Shown: positions 55,356 to 64,000 of the stretch, in pieces
Layout of the letters: each line of letters starts with the position of its first letter
Position numbering within the stretch: the stretch's first letter is position 1
Source: Homarus americanus
Lineage: Eukaryota > Arthropoda > Malacostraca > Decapoda > Nephropidae
NCBI RefSeq assembly: GCF_018991925.1
Contig: NW_024737042.1
Span: 16,444,602-16,508,601 of the forward strand
Length of the DNA stretch: 64,000 nucleotides
Reading direction: 5' to 3'
Program-made: the position numbers and the translations under genes
The notes under the pieces: generated by a model
The model's database searches: none
Seen by the model: the letters and a program-made list of their open reading frames with translations, nothing else
What the model was told of the DNA's origin: nothing

Positions 55356-57612
55356 TCTCACTGGTGATGTAACCTAGCGTGTCTCGTCTCACTGGTGATG
55401 TAACCTAGCGTGTCTCGTCTCACTGGTGATGTAACCTAGCGTGTCTCGTCTCACTGGTGATGTAACCTCGCGTGTCCTGTCTCGCTGGTGATGAAACCTC
55501 GCGTGTCCTGTCTCGCTGGTGATGAAACCTAGTGTGTCTTGTCTTACTGGTGATGCAACCTAGCGTGTCTTATCTCACTGGTGATGAAACCTCGCGTGTC
55601 TTGTCTCACTGGTGATGAAACCTAGTGTGTCTTGTCTTACTGGTGATGCAACCTAGCGTGTCTCGTCTCACTGGTGATGAAACCTCGCGTGTCTCGTCTC
55701 ACTGGTGATGAAACCTAGCGGCTGTCTACTGGTGATGCAACCTAGCGTGTCTTGTCTCACTGGTGATGCAACTTAACGTGTCGTATGGTGATGCAACCTA
55801 GCGTGTTTTGTCTCACTGGTGATGAACCTCGCGTGTCCTGTCTCGCTGGTGATGCAACCTAGTGTGTCTTGTCTTACTGGTGATGTAACCTAGTGTGTCT
55901 TGTCTTACTGGTGATGCAACCTAGTGTCTCTTGTCTTACTGGTGTTGTAACCTGTAGTGTCTTGTCTCACTGGTGATGCAACCTAGCGTGTCTTGTCTCA
56001 CTGGTGATGCAACTTAACGTGTCGTAATGGTGATGCAACCTAGCGTGTTTTGTCTCACTGGTGATGAAACCTCGCGTGTCCTGTCTCGCTGGTGATGCAA
56101 CCTAGTGTGTCTTGTCTCACTGGTGATGTAACCTAGTGTGTCTTGTCTACTGGTGATGCAACCTAGTGTGTCTTGTCTCACTGGTGTTGTAACCTAGTGT
56201 GTCTTGTCTCACTGGTGATGCAACCTAGTGGTTGTTCACTGGTGATGCAACCTAGTGTGTCTTGTCTCACTGGTGATGCAACCTAGTGTGTCTTGTCTCA
56301 CTGGTGATGCAACCCTAGTGTGTCTTGTCTTACTGGTGATGCAACCTAGCGTGTTTTGTCTCACTGGTGATGCAACTTAGTGTGTCTTGTCTCACTGGTG
56401 ATGCAACCTAGTGTGTCTTGTCTTACTGGTGATGCAACCTAGTGTGTCTTGTCTTACTGGTGATGCAACCCAGGTGTCTTGTCTCACTGGTGATGCAACC
56501 TAGTGTGTCTTGTCTTACTGGTGATGCAACCTAGTGTGTCTTGTCTCACTGGTGATGCAACCTAGTGTGTCTTGTCTTACTGGTGATGCAACCTAGTGGT
56601 TTGTCTTACTGGTGATGCAACCTAGCGTGTTTTGTCTCACTGGTGATGCAACCCTAGCGTGTCTTGTCTTACAGGTGATGCAACCTAGCGTGTCTTGTCT
56701 TACAGGTGATGCAACCTAGTGTGTCTTGTCTCACTGGTGATGCAACCTAGCGTGTTTTGTCTTACTGGTGATGCAACCTAGCGTGTCTTGTCTTACGGTG
56801 ATGCAACCTAGTGTGTCTTGTCTTACAGGTGATGCAACCTAGTGTCTTGTCTCACTGGTGATGCAACCTTGTGTGTCTTGTCTCACTGGTGATGCAACCT
56901 AGTGTGTCTTGTCTTACTGGTGATGCAACCTAGTGTGTCTTGTCTCACTGGTGATGCAACCTAGCGTGTTTTGTCTTACTGGTGATGCAACCTGTTGTCT
57001 TGGTGATGCAACCTAGCGTGTTTTGTCTTACAGGTGATGCAACCTAGCGTGTCTTACTGGTGATGCAACCTAGTGTGTCTTGTCTTACTGGTGATGCAAC
57101 CTAGCGTGTTTGTCTTACTGGTGATGAAACTAGTGTGTCTTGTCTTACTGGTGATGCAACCTAGCGTGTTTTGTCTTACAGGTGATGCAACCTAGCGTGT
57201 CTGTCTTACAGGTGATGCAACCTAGTGTGTCTTGTCTTACAGGTGATGCAACCTAGTGTGTCTTTGTCTCACTGGTGATGCCTGTTTTGTCTTACTGGTG
57301 ATGCAACCTAGCGTGTCTTGTCTTACAGGTGATGCAACCTAGTGTCTTGTCTTACTGGTGATGCAACCTAGTGTGTCTTGTCTTACTGGTGATGCAACCT
57401 AGCGTGTTTTTCTTACTGGTGATGCAACCTAGTGTGTCTTGTCTTACTGGTGATGCAACCAGCGTGTTTTGTCTTAAGGTGATGCAACCTAGCTTTTTGT
57501 CTTCGGAACCTAGTGTGTCTTGTCTCACTGGTGCTGCAACCTAGTGTGTCTTGTCTCACTGGTGATGCAACCTAGTGTGTCTTGTCTCACTGGTGATGCA
57601 ACCTAGCGTGTA
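55356..57612. repeat. Large minisatellite, 31-bp unit, about 70 copies
   Basis: Unit ACTGGTGATGCAACCTAGTG followed by TGTCTTGTCTC. Copies differ by point changes (CTAGCG/CTAGTG/CTCGCG) and small deletions. Left copies carry GATGTAAC or GATGAAAC and right copies GATGCAAC. Single-base gaps in many copies destroy any reading frame. Confidence 0.97.
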
Positions 57613-58111
57613 TTATTTCAGTGCGTTTTTGCTTCACTGGTGATTGACGTAGTTGAACACGTCTTGAATGCTTGGGTGTTTACTTCTCTGACGTCACTTC
57701 CAGAGGTGATTGTTTCATTCACGACGCTTTTGGAGGTATCTTGTCTTGCTTCACTGGTGACGCAGGTGACGAGTGTGTATGCGGTGCTTGTGTAATGCTT
57801 GCGTAGTGCTTGCTTCATTTATGAGTCGTTCCAGTAGTTGGACTTACGGTTGATTCATTGGCGGTGAATCCGTCTCTCTCCTTTTTTGTAGCTCCGGGCG
57901 TTTTTGCTTCACTTGTGACGTAATTTGTGACTTACGCATATTGCTGACTTTGCATTTTACAAAAATTTCACAATTTTTGCATCACGACTGAGGCAATTAT
58001 CTGATATTTGCTTCCATGGCGACGTAAGTTGCTTCCAGAATGTTGCATTCTGTCATACTGTAGAGCAACACAGCAGTCATTGTCTTCCCTCAAGAGTGAC
58101 ACATCTGACCG

Positions 58112-59212
58112 GTGCTGGTTCTCCCCTGCGTGCTGGCCCTCCCCTGCGTGCTGGCCCTCCCCTGCGTGCTGGCCCTCCCCTGCGTGCTGGCCCTCCCCTG
58201 CGTGCTGGCCTCCCCTGCCTGGCCCTCCCTGCGTGCTGGCCTCCCCTGCGTGCTGGCCCTCCTCCCCTGCGTGCTGGCCCTCCCCCTTGCTGGCCCTCCC
58301 CGTGCTGGCCCTTCCTTGCGTGCTGGCCTCCCCTCCCTGCTTGCTGGCCCTCCCCTTGCTGTGCGTGCTGGCCTTCCTTGCGTGCTGGTCCTCCTCCCCT
58401 GCTTGCTGGCCCTCCCCGCTTGCTGGCCCTCCCCTGCGTGCTGGCCCTTCCTTGCGTGCTGGTCCTCCTCCCCTGCTTGCTGGCCCTCCCCTGCGTGCTG
58501 GCCCTTCCTTGCGTGCTGGTCCTCCTCCCCTGCGTGCTGGCCTCCCCTGCTTGGCCCTCCCCTGCGTGCTGGCCCTCCTTCGCTTGCTGGCCCTCCCCGC
58601 GTGCTGGCCCTCCCCTGCGCGGCGCTGCTGGCCCTTCCTTGCGTGCTGGTCCTCCTCCCCTGCTTGCTGGCCCTCCTGCGTGCTGGCCCTTCCTTGCGTG
58701 CTGGTCCTCCTCCCCTGCTTGCCCTCCTGCTTGCTGGCCCTCCCCTGCGTGCTGGCCCTCCTTCGCTTGCTGGCCCTCCCCCGTGCTGGCTGCTGGCCCT
58801 CCCCGCGTGCTGGCCCTCCCCTGCTTGCTGGCCCTCCCCTGCGTGCTGGCCCTCCCCGCGTGCTGGCCCTCCCCTGCTTGCTGGCCCTCCCTGCTGCTGT
58901 CCCCTGCGTGCTGGCCCTCCTTCGCTTCCTGCGCGTGCTGGCCCTCCTTGCTGGCCCTCCCCTGCGTGCTGGCCCTCCTTCGCTTGCTGGCCCTCCCCCC
59001 TGCGCGTGCTGGCCCTCCTTCGCTTGCTGGCCCTCCCCGCGTGCTGGCCCTCCCCTGCTTGCTGGCCCTCCCCGCGTGCTGGCCCTCCCCTGCTTGCTGG
59101 CCCTCCCCTGCTTGCTGGCCCTCCCCTGCGTGCTGGCCCTCCTGGCCCTCCCCCTGCTGGCCCTCCCCCCTTGCTGGCCCCTCCCCGCGTGCTGGCCCTC
59201 CCCTGCTTGTTG
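58112..59212. repeat. GC-rich minisatellite, 18-bp unit, about 60 copies
   Basis: Unit CCCTCCCCTGCGTGCTGG with variants CTTCCTTGCG and CTCCCCGCG. Stop codons are absent from the unit, so long frames (368 to 453 codons) are open on both strands at once. Alternating C-rich and GCGTGC segments. Confidence 0.97.
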
Positions 59213-59423
59213 TACTGAAGGTGTGGGTGGAAGGGGGGCAGCTTTGTGAAGATGTAATTCAAAGCTGTCAGTTAACCCCTCCCTGCCACACACACAGAGA
59301 GAGAGAGAGAGAAAAAGAGAGTGAAACAAGAAACAATAAAATAACAGGCAGGTGAATCATGGGACCCACACATGAAACGTAAAAGTTGGAGACGTTTATT
59401 GTATGTGGACGTATATATGTTGG

Positions 59424-61282
<1,859 letters not shown>

Positions 61283-61490
61283 TGTTGTGTGATTGGATCT
61301 TGAGCCAGTGACGTCAATTTTAACTTGTGTGATTGGTCTTGAACCATTGACGTCATTTGTAGCTGTTGTGTGATTGGATCTTGAGCCAGTGACGTCAATT
61401 TTAACTTGTGTGATTGGTCTTGAACCATTGACGTCATTTGTAGCTGTTGTGTGATTGGATCTTGAGCCAGTGACGTCAATTTCGACTTCC
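61283..61490. promoter_or_regulatory. Tandem array of five CRE sites alternating with inverted CCAAT boxes
   Basis: An 81-bp unit is repeated about 2.5 times, each holding two half-units of about 40 bp. The perfect CRE palindrome TGACGTCA occurs at 61309-61316, 61348-61355, 61390-61397, 61429-61436 and 61471-61478, spaced 39/42/39/42. Each is preceded by GTGATTGG (inverted CCAAT box). This pairing is typical of CREB/ATF plus NF-Y promoters. Whether it drives a gene here is unknown; it may be only a tandem repeat. Confidence 0.65.
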
Positions 61491-61893
61491 TTGGTGTGTG
61501 GTAAAGTCACATGTTATTTTTGGTTGTGACGATATATGTATGCGTGTTGTTCATCGTTAAGTGACCATGGATGGCTGACACACACACGTACCATACATAC
61601 CACATACACACACTGCAACACACACCGCGCCGCAACACATACCACGACACACACGGTATAAATAACACTAATAATAATAGTAATAATGATAGCGGCAGAG
61701 TTAATAATAGAAACATGATAAGGTGCCCACCTCCCCCTCCTTATGACAATAATCTTGACTCATCTTAGCTTGGCTGCCTCCCTCGCCTATGATTCTTGAA
61801 GTGTCTTAACTTGTTTTTTCCTCTTAACTGGATATGTGTGAGGGTGTATTTATCTATGACACACACACCGGATTTTTGAAGGTAGGTCTTGCT

Positions 61894-62011
<118 letters not shown>

Positions 62012-62541
62012 GTCCCGGCACATGTGGCCGGAGTCGAGGGAGACATGGGCCGGGACAGGCAGACATGGGCCGGGACAGAGAGGCGGGGTCATCACTATAA
62101 TATATAGTGTTGGGTCGCCGGGTGTGGAGGAGGCTCTTGGTCTTTAAGTGAGACGTCCACACACTTGTACCTTGTTGAGGCCTGCTCCTCCTACTCTTCT
62201 TCCTCCTCCTCCCCCTCTTCCTTCTTTACCCGATCGCTGTTGCTGGTGATGGCGGTGGTGCTAACTAATGATTTTGTTGGAGTTAGCGAATGTGTCTGCA
62301 ACTAGTAGTAGTAGTCCGCTAGAACCCTGCCACTTACTGAAGAAGGTGCTGCTGCTGTCCATCTTGAGTCTTAGTGTGATGATAACGTGTGTGTGTGTGG
62401 GGGGTAATATAGGTCATTTGTCACACCTCGCACACGTAGGGACATTAGGAGGGGGGGGGGTTCTTTCTCTCTCACAGGTGACGTAACTTCGTGGGAACGC
62501 GCCTCCGAGACCTTTCCTGCTACGCCCTTTTTGTAGGTAGA

Positions 62542-62584
<43 letters not shown>

Positions 62585-62949
62585 TACGTGACGTCAGTAA
62601 TACCCTTGTAGTAAAGGTTATATTCACCAAGAAAGTGAGAGGAGACTGGCGCTTGATAGAGTAATGTGTTGGCTAGACGTGTGCGTGTCAGGGTGTACTC
62701 TCTCGTGTGTGTGTGTAACAACTCCATTTACAAACCTTAACTCGGTGTCATTGCCCACACGTGAATTTAAACCATCTTGTGGTGCATATTGTCTAATGGT
62801 AGACCCTGCTGCCATATGGCATCACAAAATTGTGACCAAGTCCCAGGTTGCTGATCTGACTTTATGCCTCATTTACACACAATTGCAGGGTCTCAATTGT
62901 TTCTCTTACTTTGACACCATAACATACATATATCGTTTGTCACTATTGA

Positions 62950-63075
<126 letters not shown>

Positions 63076-63944
63076 TTTCGCCCCAGGCCCTGATGTGGGT
63101 CAATGGGTCATTGACCAGTGCCCGGGTGGGCTAATCCCGTGAATAAATAAATGAATAAATAAATGAATAAATAAATAAATTAATTAATTATCCCTCTCAT
63201 TACCCGAGGGTGGCACGTGGTATAGCACTGTCTTCTGGTCTACCCTTGTAAGCTGTCCAGTGTTCCCGAGACATTCTTTAACTTTGTATTACGACAAAAT
63301 AATTCGACCTGAAGAATTTCCACCCCAGTTTATTTTCACCTAAAGATTAACCACCCTAACGCTAACCCTACTTAACTTAACCGAACCTAACCTAACCAGG
63401 ACTAATTTAACTTCCTATAAACTATCCCAACCCAACCGACTCGGGGTGCCACCTACTAAGTTGCTGCTGTTGTTGTGGTGGTGGATTCGCAATTTGTTAG
63501 TGTGAGCGTACAGTAAATGATGAACAGTCATTATTAGTGTTGCTGGCTCCTGGCTAACACCAAGGCCGCCACTCTCTTTAGAACTAACGCAACGCACCTT
63601 TGCGGACAACGTTTCCCGGGAGGCTAATGTGCGTTCCGGCGAGTGTGCTGGGGGTCCGTCCACAACAAAGATGTAAATAAAACCCACGTGCCTTTTTATG
63701 ACGTGAGTACAACCTCTATATAGTGACTCCTTGGTGGTGTGCCTGGTAGTAGGTAGTTATAGTGGGGGATCACGTGTCCTTGGCCCGGTGACGGTGGAGG
63801 GTCCATTGTGCCGCCGTCACGCCCCTGATGATTTCCGCTCCTGTAGGGGGGAAGTTGTGAGCCACGCCTTCCTCTGTTAGGCCTTAAAACCACAACCCTC
63901 CTACCACCCTTAACTCCTGCTCTATCTCTGCTCCCTCATTTCCT

Positions 63945-63983
63945 ACCTTCCTTCCTTCCTTCCTTCCTTCCTTCCTTCCTTCC
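63945..63983. repeat. (TTCC)n microsatellite
   Basis: About ten copies close to the window end. Confidence 0.95.
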
Positions 63984-64000
63984 GCTACCACTTACTCCAC

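Noticed and set aside
55356..57612. CRISPR-like array
   Set aside because: Units are contiguous 31-bp tandem copies without unique spacers, and the DNA is eukaryotic.
57968..59355. Long overlapping open frames (368-453 codons) on both strands
   Set aside because: They follow the 18-bp minisatellite; composition is a pure repeat and no start context, domain or splice structure supports a gene.

Overview
The window looks like eukaryotic, animal DNA, most likely from an arthropod and probably a decapod crustacean. The reasons are a spliced gene with GT/AG introns, interstitial (TTAGG)n runs (the arthropod telomere repeat), very long AT, TA and ATT microsatellites, minisatellites, and dense Tigger, hAT, LTR, LINE and SINE elements. 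The species assignment is inference; no database search was possible.

Only one host gene can be supported: a chloride intracellular channel (CLIC, GST-fold) gene on the minus strand, 30967-38419. It has five exons with canonical splice sites that join into one 292-codon frame ending in a stop, with an AATAAA signal just downstream. Its 3.1-kb first intron carries a complete DNA transposon (35463-38091) with an intact 728-codon transposase-like ORF, matching 10-bp terminal inverted repeats and a perfect 8-bp target-site duplication. This hAT-like but atypical element is the most interesting object in the window. Intron 2 carries a tRNA-derived SINE.

Layout. 1-3.1 kb: a broken LINE on the minus strand, split by a solo LTR (162-1374). 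4.7-15.0 kb: a Russian-doll cluster. A short non-autonomous LTR element on the minus strand lies head-to-head with a plus-strand relative (6259-14999). The relative is split by a second solo LTR (7060-14230), which is split by a TTAGG-cored foldback element (7405-13154), which is split by a complete Gypsy-type retrotransposon (7576-12471) with an open gag-pol frame. 15-22.7 kb: LINE tails, MITEs and a 2.57-kb Tigger element with one premature stop in its transposase. 22.7-30.5 kb: an internally deleted hAT element, a Tigger deletion derivative that keeps only its DNA-binding ORF, five or more TA-flanked MITEs and a (TA)n tract. 31-38.4 kb: the CLIC gene. 39-46 kb: a large hairpin element and a decayed RTE-like LINE. 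47-64 kb: minisatellites and microsatellites (including arrays of about 2.3 kb and 1.1 kb), a LINE fragment, hairpin MITEs, and a 200-bp array of five perfect CRE sites alternating with inverted CCAAT boxes.

How parts act together: the autonomous-looking elements (Gypsy, the intronic hAT-like element) could supply enzymes to relatives, while the many short inverted-repeat elements are non-autonomous. Apart from CLIC, no host coding exon could be supported; long open frames in the satellite arrays are judged spurious.
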